A stretch of DNA of 64,000 bases from Pseudooceanicola nanhaiensis DSM 18065 (lineage in GTDB: Bacteria; Pseudomonadota; Alphaproteobacteria; Rhodobacterales; Rhodobacteraceae): positions 1 to 64,000 of the forward strand of contig NZ_JHZF01000020.1 in assembly GCF_000688295.1 (NCBI RefSeq). Reading direction: 5' to 3'. The translations under genes and the position numbers were made by a program. A model generated the notes under the pieces. It saw nothing but the letters and a program-made list of their open reading frames with translations. It did no database searches and was not told the DNA's origin. Positions 17,625 through 26,560 of the stretch are shown piece after piece (the stretch's first letter is position 1; each line of letters begins with the position of its first letter).

Positions 17625-18482
17625 ATGCCCCTCGATCCCGATACACTCCTCAACTGGAATTTCGGCAAGGTCGAGCAGACCTTCAGCCGGAAGGATGCGA
17701 TGCTCTATGCGCTCGGCATCGGATTGGGCGCCGACCCGCTGGACAGGGACCAGCTGCGCTACGTCTACGAGCGCGAACTGGCCGCCTTTCCGACCCTGCC
17801 GGTCGTGCTTGGCACGCCCGGGGCCTGGCTGGCGAACCCGGCGACCACGGTGACGCGCCGCAAGGTTGTGCATGGAGAGATCCGATTGGACCTGCACGGA
17901 CCGATACCTGTCGAAGGCACGATCCGCGCCGAGCCCCGCGTTACCGGCCTGACCGACAAGGGGGCCGACAAGGGCGCGCTGATCTTCCAGGAGCGGCGGA
18001 TCACGGATGCGGCCGATGGCCGCCCGATCGCCACGGTCCGGGGTGTCACCTTCGCCCGGGCCGACGGGGGGTTCGGCGGCGATCCCGCCCCGCTGCGCGG
18101 CCTGCCTCCCGTCCCGGACCGCGCGCCGGACGAGCGGCTGACGGCCCGCACCTTCCCGTGGCAGGCGTTGCTCTACAGGCTGAGCGGCGACATGAACCCG
18201 CTGCATGCCGACCCCGATGCGGCACGAAATGCAGGCTACGATCGCCCCATCCTTCACGGGCTGGCCACCTTCGGCGTGCTCGCCGTGCCGCTACTTGGTC
18301 ACATCTGCGATGGCGATCCGGCGCGGCTGGCCACATTGGAGGGTCGATTTTCGGCGCCGGTCATGTCAGGCGACGCGCTTGTCCTGGATGTCTGGCACAC
18401 GGAGGACGGAGCCGCCTTCGAAGCGCGGGTTCCTGATCGCGAAGTGACCGTATTCAACCGAGGCCGCCTGATTGCCCGCTGA
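17625..18482 (+). CDS. Double-hotdog MaoC-type enoyl-CoA hydratase
   Basis: A 285-residue protein with an N-terminal degenerate hotdog (about 1-150) and a C-terminal MaoC hotdog. The hydratase-2 motif is complete: YRLSGDMNPLHADPDAARNA with catalytic Asp near 189 and His near 194, then GYDRPILHGLATFGV. It adds water to 2-enoyl-CoA, usually giving the R-3-hydroxyacyl-CoA. Start ATG 17625 follows GGGAGAGG and lies 12 bp after the crotonase, so the two are co-transcribed. A truncated paralogue forms part of the chimera at 31571. The frame is intact. Confidence 0.9.
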   Translation: MPLDPDTLLNWNFGKVEQTFSRKDAMLYALGIGLGADPLDRDQLRYVYERELAAFPTLPVVLGTPGAWLANPATTVTRRKVVHGEIRLDLHGPIPVEGTIRAEPRVTGLTDKGADKGALIFQERRITDAADGRPIATVRGVTFARADGGFGGDPAPLRGLPPVPDRAPDERLTARTFPWQALLYRLSGDMNPLHADPDAARNAGYDRPILHGLATFGVLAVPLLGHICDGDPARLATLEGRFSAPVMSGDALVLDVWHTEDGAAFEARVPDREVTVFNRGRLIAR

Positions 18483-18485
18483 CTG

Positions 18486-19101
18486 TCACGGGATCGCGCG
18501 ATAGGTCTGGGTGTATTCGCCTGACAATTTCGCGGCCGTGTCCTGCACCATCGGAATCAGCCGTTGCAGGTCGCGCTTTATGCGCGAGAGCGGTCCCGTC
18601 AGCAACAACGCGACCGCCACGTTGCCGTCCGGATCGCGTATCGGTGCGGACAGCCCACCGACATCCTCGACCGTGTCGCCCAGACTGATATCATATCCCT
18701 TCGCGGGCAACTCCTCGAGGCGCTTGCGCAACGCCTTTAGGTCGGTAGGGGTATCAGGCGTCAGTTGCCTGAGCTTCTCGGCCTTCAGGTAGCCATCACG
18801 AAATTCCTTCGGGGCGAAGGCAAGTAAGACCCTTCCCGCGGCAGTGGAATAGATCGGCCGCACGCTGCCCACAGGAACCGAGAATCGGACTGACTGCGAA
18901 CCATCCACAACCTCCACGTAGGTGATGGTTCGGGACTTCTGGTTCAGGGTGACCAGGATCACAGTCTCACGCGAGTCACGCGCCAGCGCCTCAAGATAGC
19001 CTCGTGCCATGATCTGGGTGCGACGGTTGCCCAGAATATCGGATGCCATCCGCACTGCGGCGGGACCGAGGGTGTAGTGAGATGCCGATTGGACAAGAAA
19101 C
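18486..19101 (-). pseudogene. IclR-family regulator truncated at its N-terminus by an IS3 remnant
   Basis: The effector domain is complete (YLEALARDSRETVILVTLNQ, SVPVGSVRPIYSTAAGRVLL, EDVGGLSAPIRDPDGNVA), and the frame can be read upstream through FLVQSASHYTLGPAAVRMAS to about 19101. There the terminal repeat of an IS3-type element begins, and the winged helix-turn-helix is missing. A shortened protein could only start at an internal codon and would not bind DNA in the normal way. The gene converges with the MaoC gene, three bases apart. It was probably the local regulator of the crotonase/MaoC or the TRAP operon. Confidence 0.85.
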
Positions 19102-19440
19102 TGAACCGCACTGGGTTTGCCGGAGGCTGATTACGGTTAGTTACGCGGCCATGTCTTCATTTTCCAGAGCCGCGTAGAAGCTGGCCTCAGCCTCGGCTGG
19201 CGGGATGTTCCCGATGGGCTCGAGAAGACGGCGGTTGTTGAACCAGTCGACCCATTCAAGCGTCGCGTATTCGACGGCCTCGAAGCTGCGCCAAGGCCCT
19301 CGGCGATGGATGACTTCGGCTTTGAAGAGGCCATTGATAATCTCTGCGAGAGCATTGTCATAGCTGTCCCCGACGCTGCCGACGGAGGGTTCGATGCCGG
19401 CGTCGGCCAGACGCTCAGTGCAGGCTCGATGGATCCGGTC
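19102..19440 (-). mobile_element. IS3-family remnant (terminal repeat and transposase C-terminus)
   Basis: From 19102 the sequence matches the left terminal repeat of the complete IS3 element at 51170 (TGAACCGC, then GGGTTTGCCGGAGGCTG), followed on the minus strand by the end of its Orf[40 protein letters not shown]. The match fades near 19425-19450, so only about the last quarter of the element survives. The exact inner boundary is uncertain. It marks the deletion that removed the start of the IclR gene. Confidence 0.85.
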
Positions 19441-19449
19441 ATCACCTTT

Positions 19450-19463
19450 CGCACATACATGTT
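19450..19463. promoter_or_regulatory. Shared palindrome, site 3 (weaker right arm)
   Basis: CGCACATACATGTT keeps the left arm but only part of the right. It lies 99 bp before the dctP start at 19562, the same spacing as the better sites, at the edge of the IS3 remnant. Confidence 0.4.
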
Positions 19464-19561
19464 GGTCTGCCCCCGATCACCCGCCTGAAATGGCAAACGT
19501 CAGACCCATTGGCCACGCTGTGCGCTGACAACGACAACCTGCACCGGAAAGGGAGGACGCG

Positions 19562-20575
19562 ATGCGCAAGGCATCCACGATTTCGACGATTGCACTCATG
19601 GCGGCTGGCGCCATGCCCGCCGCGACGATGGCGGACACCTTCACCTTCGCGCACAGCTTCCCGCCCCACCACACGGTGACGACCGAGGGCTACGAGCCCT
19701 GGATGGCATGCGTGGGCGAAAAGCTGCCGGGCACCACCTTTACCCATTTCCCCGGCGGACAAATCGTCAAGGGTCCCGAGACACTGGACGGGCTGGTGAA
19801 CGGGCTGGCGGACATCACCGCGGTGATGATCGGCTATGTCAGCAGCAAGCTGCCGCTGTCGGGGGTCGCCTACCTGCCGGGCCTCGGCAATGACGCGGCT
19901 CACGTCGCCCGCGCTTTCGAGAAGACCGTGCGCATGGCGCCGGTGGCGGACGAATTCGCCGCAAACGGCATCCATCCGATCTGGGTCTATTCCATGCCGG
20001 TCTATCAGCTGGTGTCTTCCAAAGGCGAGCTGCACAAGCCGGAGGACTTCAAGGGCAAGGTGCTGCGGTCGAGCGGCGGGGCCATGACGCTGACCATCAG
20101 CGCGCTCGGCGCCGCGCCTACCGAGATGCCGATCGGCGATCTCTATGTCGCGATGGAGCGGGGAACGGTCGAAGGCACGATGCTCTCGCTGTCCTCGATC
20201 AAGCCCTACAACGTCGAGACGCTGATGAATGCGATGAGCACCAACGCATCGCTCGGCGCCTATACCGTCGCGGTCTCCATGAAGACCGACAAGTGGCAAG
20301 CGCTCTCCGAGGAGACGCGCACTGCCCTGACCGAGTGCGGGTTGCAGGCCGGCGAGCGGCTTTCGGCCTTCTTCGACGAGGAGGGCCAGGCCCTGACAAA
20401 GGAATTCGCGGACGCCGGCGTGTCGATGTATGAATTCACGCCAGAAGAGCTGGAGTGGATCAACCAGGCGGTCGCTCCGGTTGCCGATGACTGGGTGAAG
20501 CGGCTCGAAGATCGCGGGGCACCGGCGCAGGAGGCGCTTGACGTCTACAAGAAGCTTCTGGCCGAAACCGAGTGA
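19562..20575 (+). CDS. dctP: TRAP transporter periplasmic binding protein
   Basis: A 337-residue DctP protein with a clear signal peptide (about residues 1-24, ending PAATMA before DTFTFAHSFPP). The mature part shows the family: FAHSFPPHHTVTTEGYEPWM, FKGKVLRSSGGAMTLTISAL and GDLYVAMERGTVEGTMLSL, the last including the region where an Arg or its substitute pairs with the substrate carboxylate. It binds an organic acid in the periplasm and passes it to DctQM. Start ATG 19562 follows GGGAGGACGCG. It heads the only complete TRAP operon in the window, with dctQ and dctM directly downstream. Confidence 0.93.
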   Translation: MRKASTISTIALMAAGAMPAATMADTFTFAHSFPPHHTVTTEGYEPWMACVGEKLPGTTFTHFPGGQIVKGPETLDGLVNGLADITAVMIGYVSSKLPLSGVAYLPGLGNDAAHVARAFEKTVRMAPVADEFAANGIHPIWVYSMPVYQLVSSKGELHKPEDFKGKVLRSSGGAMTLTISALGAAPTEMPIGDLYVAMERGTVEGTMLSLSSIKPYNVETLMNAMSTNASLGAYTVAVSMKTDKWQALSEETRTALTECGLQAGERLSAFFDEEGQALTKEFADAGVSMYEFTPEELEWINQAVAPVADDWVKRLEDRGAPAQEALDVYKKLLAETE

Positions 20576-20583
20576 GGCCGGGC

Positions 20584-21114
20584 ATGCCGCACCTCGCGAA
20601 TGTGGTGGGCCGTGTCTGGTCCGGCCTCGAAACCGCCGCAGCCTGCATTGCGGGCGTCGCGATGGTCTGCGCCATGCTGCTGGTGACCGCGGATGCTTTG
20701 TTGCGGCATCTGTTCGACAACCCGCTCACCTTCCAGATCGCCCTGACCGAGAAGTACCTGCTGGTGACGATGATCCTCATGGCCATGCCATGGGGATTTC
20801 GCACCGGAGGGTACATCCGCATCGACGAACTCACCCGGCGGCTGCCGATCCCGGTGGCCGAGGTCGTACTGCGGGCGGGATTGGTCGCCTCGGCCGTCTA
20901 CATCGCGCTCCTAGCGCTGCGGTCCTGGACGCGGTTCCACGAGGCCCTGCTGCGCGACGAGGTCGTGCTGGGCGTGATCGACTGGCCGGTCGCGTGGTCG
21001 TGGTTCCCGTTGCCCGTCGGCCTCGGGATGCTCTCGGTCCGCCTGCTGATCGAAGCTTGCCGACCGCAGACCGGCCCCGCGGCCCACGCGCCGCACGCCT
21101 CGGCCGAACCCTGA
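20584..21114 (+). CDS. dctQ: TRAP transporter small permease
   Basis: A 176-residue DctQ with four membrane segments (TAAACIAGVAMVCAMLLVTA; LTEKYLLVTMILMAMPWGFR; VAEVVLRAGLVASAVYIALL; WSWFPLPVGLGMLSVRLLI) and the family patterns VTADALLRHLFDNPLTFQ and GGYIRIDELTRRL. Two starts are possible: GTG 20572, overlapping the dctP stop as GTGA, or ATG 20584, which has GAGG six bases upstream and is preferred. It anchors DctP docking and stabilises DctM. The gene is intact. Confidence 0.9.
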   Translation: MPHLANVVGRVWSGLETAAACIAGVAMVCAMLLVTADALLRHLFDNPLTFQIALTEKYLLVTMILMAMPWGFRTGGYIRIDELTRRLPIPVAEVVLRAGLVASAVYIALLALRSWTRFHEALLRDEVVLGVIDWPVAWSWFPLPVGLGMLSVRLLIEACRPQTGPAAHAPHASAEP

Positions 21115-21133
21115 CAAGTCATCGGAGCCTGAT

Positions 21134-22423
21134 GTGATATTCCTAGCCGGACTGGCCATTCTTGTCGGCGCCATCGTGGTGGGCATCCCCATCGGATTTG
21201 CCCTTGGACTCTCGGGCATCCTCAGCCTGATGCTGGTCGTGAACTGGACGGTCATCCAGGCGCTGATGGCACAGGTCGTGCACGAGGCGGCTGCGAACTT
21301 CGTCATCCTGACCATACCGATGTTCATCCTGATGGCGGAATTCCTCAGCGCCGGTGGCATCGCCCGCGACCTCATGATCGCCTGGAACAAGGCCATGCGC
21401 GGGCTGCGCGGCGGCCTGGCCGTGGCGGCCGTGGTGACCGGGGTGATCCTGGCCGCCACCTCGGGCAGCTCGACCGCCTCGGTCGCGAGCATCACTCGAG
21501 CGGCATTCCCGACGATGCGCGCCTTCGGCTACAACCCGGGCTTCGCCATCGGCCTGATCTCGATCACCGGAACGCTGGCCATCCTGATCCCGCCCTCCAT
21601 CGCGCTGGTCGTCTTCGGGCTGATGACTTCGGAGCCGATCGGCGACCTCTTCATCGCGGGATTGCTGCCCGGCCTGCTGACGGCGGGCGGCTACATCCTG
21701 ACGGTGGCGCTGGTCGCACGATTCCGGCCCGACTACATCCCCGCCGTGAAATCGGTGACGGAGATCAAGGAACTTTCCGACAAGGTTGGCGGCCCGGTCT
21801 GGCCGATCGTGCTGCTCGTGGTGCTGGTACTGGGCGGTCTCTATGGTGGTGTCGCCACCCCGTCCGAGATCGGCGCGATCGGGGCACTGGGCGCCGGGGT
21901 CATCGCCTTGGCGCTCGGCCGAATGACGTGGTTCTACTTCGTCCAGTCAGTCGGAAATGCGCTCCGATCCAGCGCGATGATCATCACGATCATCTTTTCG
22001 GCTTCGCTGTTCGGCTACTTCATCACGTTTTCGCACGTCACCGACTCGATCCTGGACTGGATTGCCGAAGCTGGTCTGTCACCCTATGCGGTGTTGACCC
22101 TCCTAATCCTGATATACCTCGTCCTCGGCATGGTTATGGACCAGTTTGCAATCCTAGTGCTGACCGCGCCGATCACTCATGCCATCGTCACCGGTCTGGG
22201 GTTCGACGGGGTCTGGTTCGGGATCATCATGGTCAAGACTGCCGAGATCGGGCTGGTCACGCCCCCTCTTGGCTTGAACGTGTTCATCGGCTCCTCGACC
22301 GGCGGCGTCCCCCCGAGGGAGGCATTCCGGGGTGTCGTTCCGTTCATAGTCGCCGAACTCGTGATCCTAGCCATCCTCATTGTCTTTCCCGGCGTCGTGA
22401 CGTGGCTGCCAACGGTCATGTAG
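21134..22423 (+). CDS. dctM: TRAP transporter large permease
   Basis: A 429-residue DctM with about twelve membrane helices and family blocks: VHEAAANFVILTIPMFILMA, ATSGSSTASVASITRAAFPT, ILIPPSIALVVFGLMTSEPI, VKTAEIGLVTPPLGLNVFIG. It starts with GTG 21134 (GGAG upstream), 19 bp after dctQ, and ends with TAG after WLPTVM. It completes an intact dctPQM operon for Na+-driven carboxylate uptake. The natural use of TAG here argues that TAG still means stop in this organism. The substrate cannot be read from the sequence; neighbouring CoA enzymes suggest a carboxylic acid. Confidence 0.93.
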   Translation: MIFLAGLAILVGAIVVGIPIGFALGLSGILSLMLVVNWTVIQALMAQVVHEAAANFVILTIPMFILMAEFLSAGGIARDLMIAWNKAMRGLRGGLAVAAVVTGVILAATSGSSTASVASITRAAFPTMRAFGYNPGFAIGLISITGTLAILIPPSIALVVFGLMTSEPIGDLFIAGLLPGLLTAGGYILTVALVARFRPDYIPAVKSVTEIKELSDKVGGPVWPIVLLVVLVLGGLYGGVATPSEIGAIGALGAGVIALALGRMTWFYFVQSVGNALRSSAMIITIIFSASLFGYFITFSHVTDSILDWIAEAGLSPYAVLTLLILIYLVLGMVMDQFAILVLTAPITHAIVTGLGFDGVWFGIIMVKTAEIGLVTPPLGLNVFIGSSTGGVPPREAFRGVVPFIVAELVILAILIVFPGVVTWLPTVM

Positions 22424-22461
22424 GCCAGTTCAAGCTTCGGCCGCAGGTACAACGACAATGG

Positions 22462-22475
22462 CACACGGTTGTGTC
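22462..22475. promoter_or_regulatory. Shared palindrome, site 4
   Basis: CACACGGTTGTGTC, with CACAC and GTGT arms, lies 79 bp before the crotonase start at 22554, between it and the end of dctM. Confidence 0.5.
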
Positions 22476-22553
22476 GGGAGCTGGCCCGACGCTTCCGGCA
22501 CCCGGCAGAGCAAGCCATCAAGGTTGGCGCAACTCTGCCGCGGAGCATCCGAG

Positions 22554-23381
22554 ATGAGCGATGAATTCGCCTATGACGTGACAGACGGCATCGCGACGCT
22601 GCGACTGTGTCGGCCCGACAAGGGCAATGTGCTGAGCCGCTCCGGCCTCATCGGGCTTGCCGCGGCGGTGGATGCCGCGGATCGCGACGATGCGGTTCGA
22701 GCGATCATCTTCACCGGCGAAGGGACTTCCTTTTGCAACGGAATCGACATCTCTGCCGGTAACACCTTTCAGACGGATCCCGCACCCGGCGAAATCCGCC
22801 GAGGTCCCGGCGGCCTGCTGTCGCTGCGGATTTTCGAGTGCACCAAACCGGTGATCGGCGCCGTGAATGGAACGGCGGTCGGAATCGGCGCTACGATGCT
22901 GTTGCCCATGGACATCCGCGTCGCGGCAAACACGGCTCGGTTCGGCTTCGTCTTTACCCGCCGTGGCATCGTGCCCGAAGCCTGTTCGACATGGTTCCTG
23001 CCCCGAGCCGTCGGAATTTCTCGCTCATTGAAATGGACCTATGGCGGCAGTCTGGTTCCTGCTGCCGAGGCTCTGGAGGCGGGTCTGGTGCTGGTGTTGA
23101 CGGAAAAAGACGTTCTCTACGACCGTGCCGTCGAACTGGCGCGCGACATCGCGGTTTCGACTTCGGCAGTCTCGGTCGCGCTGACCCGGCAAATGATGTG
23201 GAGGATGCTTGGCGCCGACCACCCGATGTAGGCGCGGGCGATGATGGCTATGGGGCAGGGGTCCGATTCCGCAGAAGGCGTGGCATCGTTCCGCGAAAAG
23301 CGCCGGCCGAATTTCCAGATGCGGGTCAGCCGAGACATGCCGGACTTCTATCCCTGGTGGCAGAACCGGGAGTTTAGTTGA
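22554..23381 (+). pseudogene. Crotonase with in-frame amber stop near its C-terminus
   Basis: The frame starts at ATG 22554 (GGAG upstream): DGIATLRLCRPDKGNVLSRS, TGEGTSFCNGIDISAG, AVNGTAVGIGATMLLPMDIR, RRGIVPEACSTWFLPRAVG. TAG at 23229-23231 (codon 226) follows GADHPM. The same frame continues with SDSAEGVASFREKRRPNFQM and DMPDFYPWWQNREFS and stops at 23381, so the original protein had 275 residues. Family members with this ending (MPDFYPWW) are annotated as crotonase/enoyl-CoA isomerase proteins. The stop removes the C-terminal helix needed for trimer packing, so activity is doubtful without readthrough. Confidence 0.86.
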
Positions 23382-23404
23382 ACCGTTGCTCCGGGCACGG
23401 AAAT

Positions 23405-23418
23405 CGCACATTGTTGCG
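23405..23418. promoter_or_regulatory. Shared palindrome, site 5 (no gene behind it)
   Basis: CGCACATTGTTGCG, one mismatch between arms and extendable to ATCGCA/TGCGAT, lies between the crotonase end and the IS3 element at 23481. The gene it once served may have been removed or displaced by the insertion. Confidence 0.5.
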
Positions 23419-23556
23419 ATTGGACGCCTCAAATCGCCTTGGGGGTCAGCCCGGGACGGGGGACTTCGTAGCCTGTGCTCTGCCCCCTGAAAACTGGACC
23501 GTTTGAAGCTGGAGTTTTCGGCTAAGCTTTCCTGGCTGGGAGAGGAGCGGAAACGC

Positions 23557-23823
23557 ATGAAGGCATCGAAGTTCACGGAGGCGCAGAAGGCGTTCATCCT
23601 GAAGCAGGGCGAGCAGGGAACGCCGGTCGCGGAGATCTGCCGTAAAGCGGGCATTAGCCAGGTGACCTACTTCAATTGGAAGAAGAAGTATGGCGGGCTG
23701 CTGCCGGACGAAATGCGTCGACTGAAGGCGCTCGAGGACGAGAATACGCGCCTGAAGAAGATCGTGGCAGACCTGACGTTGGATCGTGAGATGCTTCAGG
23801 ACGTCATTCGGCGAAAGCTCTGA
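23557..23823 (+). CDS. IS3-family (IS407-like) transposase OrfA
   Basis: An 88-residue OrfA: helix-turn-helix at about residues 5-45 (FTEAQKAFILKQGEQGTPVA, EICRKAGISQVTYFNWKKKY), then a leucine-zipper-like coiled coil (MRRLKALEDENTRLKKIVAD). It recognises the IS ends and is joined to OrfB by -1 frameshifting near its end. Start ATG 23557 has GGAGAGGAG upstream. The sequence is intact. Confidence 0.85.
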   Translation: MKASKFTEAQKAFILKQGEQGTPVAEICRKAGISQVTYFNWKKKYGGLLPDEMRRLKALEDENTRLKKIVADLTLDREMLQDVIRRKL

Positions 23824-23846
23824 AGCCTGGACGTCTGCGCGAGATC

Positions 23847-24656
23847 GTGACCGGGATGTGTGTCGACTGGGGCGTGTCGATCCGGAAGGCTTGTGGGGCC
23901 ATCTGCTTCGACACGTCCAGTTACCACTACAAGTCCCGGCGGACGCACCAGGCTGCCGTCGAAAGGCGGATCAGGGAGATCTGCGAGACACGTGTGCGGT
24001 ATGGCTATCGCCGCGTGCATGTCCTGCTGCGACGCGAAGGATGGATGATCAATATGAAGAAGACCCGTAGGATATACAACGAGTTGGGCCTTCAGCTGAG
24101 GAACAAGCATCCCAAGCGGCGCGTGAAGGCAAAGTTGCGGGAGGACCGACAGGAGGCCATCGGTCCGAACGATGTGTGGGCCATGGACTTCGTGCACGAC
24201 CAGCTCGCCATGGGCAAGAAGCTCCGCATCCTGACGGTCGTAGACACCCATTCCCGGCTCTGTCCGGCGGCCGATCCCCGCTTCACCTACCGCGGCGAGG
24301 ACGTCGTTCAGACGCTGGAGAAGGTCTGCGCCAGGATCGGCTACCCGAAGACCATTCGGGTCGATGGCAGCGAGTTCATCTCTCGTGACCTCGACCTATG
24401 GGCCTATGCAAACGACGTCACGTTGGACTTCTCACGACCCGGGAAGCCGACGGATAATGGCTTCATCGAGGCGTTCAACAGCAAGCTCCGGTCCGAGTGC
24501 CTGAACGCCCACTGGTTCATGAGCCTTGCCGACGCCCGCGAAAAGCTGGAAGATTGGCGTAGACACTACAACGAAGACCGACCTCACAGCGCGATCGGAT
24601 ACAACGTCCCGATCGCCATGCATTATCCCGATGGCGTCACCAGCCCGTCATCGTGA
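23847..24656 (+). CDS. IS3-family (IS407-like) transposase OrfB, one residue missing at the active site
   Basis: A 269-residue DDE integrase domain. First Asp in VWAMDFVHDQLAMGK, second in TIRVDGSEFISRDL, Glu in TDNGFIEAFNSKLRSE. In close IS407 relatives the second block reads VDNGSEF; here one codon (Asn) is absent, next to the catalytic Asp, without breaking the frame. That may cripple the enzyme even though the gene looks whole. The natural product is an OrfAB fusion made by frameshifting from 23820 or so; 23847 is merely the first ATG. Confidence 0.82.
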   Translation: MTGMCVDWGVSIRKACGAICFDTSSYHYKSRRTHQAAVERRIREICETRVRYGYRRVHVLLRREGWMINMKKTRRIYNELGLQLRNKHPKRRVKAKLREDRQEAIGPNDVWAMDFVHDQLAMGKKLRILTVVDTHSRLCPAADPRFTYRGEDVVQTLEKVCARIGYPKTIRVDGSEFISRDLDLWAYANDVTLDFSRPGKPTDNGFIEAFNSKLRSECLNAHWFMSLADAREKLEDWRRHYNEDRPHSAIGYNVPIAMHYPDGVTSPSS

Positions 24657-24702
24657 GACAGCCGGGAAAATCCAGCTTCCGGCGGTCCAGGATTGGGTAG
24701 CA

Positions 24703-24985
24703 GTGCAATCAACCTGCGGACTCTCTCGGAAACCGGAGGAGAGTCGGGTCTCAGGTCATGACCAGTGCCGTGGAGGCAGTTCTCTGACCTCGTAGATAAT
24801 GTTCGGGCCTTCTGCTTGGGATTTGGGATCTCGTATTAAGGACGGTGAGGGCCGCCATCGCGCGTACCCTGTGTTTGCTATGGATGAGATCATTTCTTGA
24901 CGGCAGAGTCCGTCTGGGCAACCTTATCAAGGTATCCGGTCCGCCGGATGCCACACGACCTGCTGACCTCAGCAGCCGGATTTTC
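24703..24985. other. Gene-free stretch between two IS elements
   Basis: About 280 bases with no credible protein frame. It holds a less GC-rich segment (around 24780-24900). The 13-mer CTGACCTCAGCAG occurs at 24963-24975 and again at 25003-25015, spanning the truncated end of the next element and possibly marking a deletion or an old insertion. Nothing else was recognised. Confidence 0.5.
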
Positions 24986-25861
24986 CCGACATAGGACGTT
25001 GTCTGACCTCAGCAGGAACGGCGCCTCGACGCGGCCGAGCGTGCCGAACCTGGCGATGAGCGCGTGCTCGAGAGCTGCGCTGGCAGTGCTTGCCTTGCCG
25101 GAGCGCGATAGAAATGCCAGCCCAGCAACTCCCGGGTATGGCAATCGATCACGAGCGCGAGCGAGGCCCAGCCATCCCTGCCGGTCCAGATGCGGGCGAT
25201 ATCCGTGGACCAGCGTTCGTTCGGCGCCGTGGCGACGGATGGAATGGCCTGGATGCGGGGCCGCATGCCGACGGCCCGCATCCGGACCTGCCAGCCCTTG
25301 AGCCGGAAGATCCGCTGCACCGTGTTCTTGTTGAAGCCCGGGAGCCAAGCCACGGTGCGACAACCGAAGGAGGGCTCCTCCTCGATCATCGCCTTGATCG
25401 GCTCGGAGAAGCGCGGATCGATCCGCGGAGCGGCCTTCACCGGCTTGTAGTAGACCGTGCGGCGCGGCACGCCGAACCAGGCACAGGCCTGGCGATCGAC
25501 ACCGTGATGCCCTCGGCGCTGAGGCCCTGCTGAATGCGACGGATCAATTCCCGTCCTGCGCATCCAGCAGGGCCTGCAACTTTTTTCACGCCCGGAGCTC
25601 CAGCATGGCCTCGCCGCAGGCCTCCTGAAGGTCCTTGAGCTGCTTCTCGTATTGCTCCCGAATGTCGAGCGGATTGGCCCGCAGCGAGTTCTCCATCCCC
25701 CGCTTCGCGTCTTCGACCCAGCCCTCGATCTCGGAAGGTGCCAGGTCAAACGACCGGCTCGCCTCCGCAACCGTCGTCTTGCCCTGGATGATCTCGATCA
25801 CCAGCGCCGTCTTACGCTTCGCCGTCCAACGCTTGATGCTGTCGTCCATCGTCATACTCAT
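24986..25861 (-). pseudogene. IS3-family transposase OrfA and OrfB remnants
   Basis: OrfA spans 25861 to 25586 (MDDSIKRWTAKRKTALVIEI, EASRSFDLAPSEIEGWVEDA). OrfB follows in shifted frames: VDRQACAWFGVPRRTVYYKP, PSFGCRTVAWLPGFNKNTVQ, APNERWSTDIARIWTGRDGW with the first catalytic Asp, then after a further frame change near 25110 SGKASTASAALEHALIARFG and LRSDN, where homology stops. The third catalytic residue is lost. It is a dead transposase. Confidence 0.78.
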
Positions 25862-25877
25862 CGCTACGTTCTCCCTT
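24986..25877 (-). mobile_element. Truncated IS3-family element inserted in dctP
   Basis: The element begins next to the broken dctP at about 25877 and runs leftward. OrfA starts at ATG 25861; OrfB text continues to LIARFGTLGRVEAPFLLRSDN, where it is cut near 24986, before its third catalytic residue. The right terminal repeat could not be delimited exactly. The left end is missing, so it can no longer move on its own. Confidence 0.75.
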
Positions 25878-26343
25878 GTAGCATGAGCAGATTCCGCTGG
25901 GTCGATACATAGGTGCCGAAGTTGATGACATTGTGCACGGCGAACTCTTCGGTGCATTCGGGGCAGTCGAGCAGCCGCATTGCGTTCACAGCCGTGGCCA
26001 TGATCCGCGCATCCTCGCCCATCACAAATGCATCGGACAGCAGGGCCGAAACGGGCAGCGCGGCGGGCATGTAGATGTCCACGATCTGAGCCACGTCGGC
26101 ACCCTGCTTCTCTACCAGCGACAGCAGGGTACTAGCCTTGCCCACCGATTCAGTGCCGAAGTACTTGATGACGACCCGCCCGTCCGTCGCAGTCCGGACC
26201 CGTTCGAAGAACGGCAACAGACCCAGCGAATAGGTCGAATGGGTCTCTGGCAGTGACGAGGCATAGATGTATTCGTCCGTCGCCGCGGGTGCTCCGCCCG
26301 CGGCCAGAAGCAGGGCAAACCCTGCATGTCTCAGCTGTCGCAT
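25878..26343 (-). pseudogene. dctP: dctP N-terminal half, cut by an IS3 element
   Basis: Start ATG 26343 follows GGAGGAGACACG. A signal peptide (MRQLRHAGFALLLAAGGAPA) is followed by a DctP-like mature part (DEYIYASSLPETHSTYSLGL, FFERVRTATDGRVVIKYFGT, SVGKASTLLSLVEKQGADVA). After STQRNLLML the homology ends near 25878 and IS sequence begins, so about half of the protein is missing. The tandem paralogue upstream on the same strand (26561-27697) is similar in sequence. A shared palindrome lies 108 bp upstream. Confidence 0.85.
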
Positions 26344-26450
26344 CGTGTCTCCTCCATCTCGGGGTGGCGGCGCCGGATCGGCAACCGTGCTCAAGACTAA
26401 CGCGGCATGGCAGGAACAGCGTCCTGCCGCTCACTTCCGGACCCGCGCGC

Positions 26451-26464
26451 GCCACATATGTGTG
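26451..26464. promoter_or_regulatory. Shared palindrome, site 6
   Basis: GCCACATATGTGTG contains the perfect 10-bp palindrome CACATATGTG. It lies 108 bp before the truncated dctP start at 26343. Confidence 0.55.
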
Positions 26465-26560
26465 GCCAGACAGGTCAACGGCCCGGTACCAGATGCAACG
26501 GGCCGCCGCAGATCGCTCCGCGGCAGGCCTCGAGGTTTTGTCCCGTCGAGCGGTTGTCGC

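Larger units (their letters stand above)
23481..24702 (+). mobile_element. IS3-family element, IS407-like
   Basis: The left end TGCCCCCTGAAAACTGGACC at 23481 pairs imperfectly with the right end, read on the minus strand from 24702 (TGCTACCC, then CTGGACCG and GAAGCTGGA). The 1222-bp element holds orfA and orfB on the plus strand. It lies between a crotonase pseudogene and an uncharacterised stretch. Confidence 0.8.
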
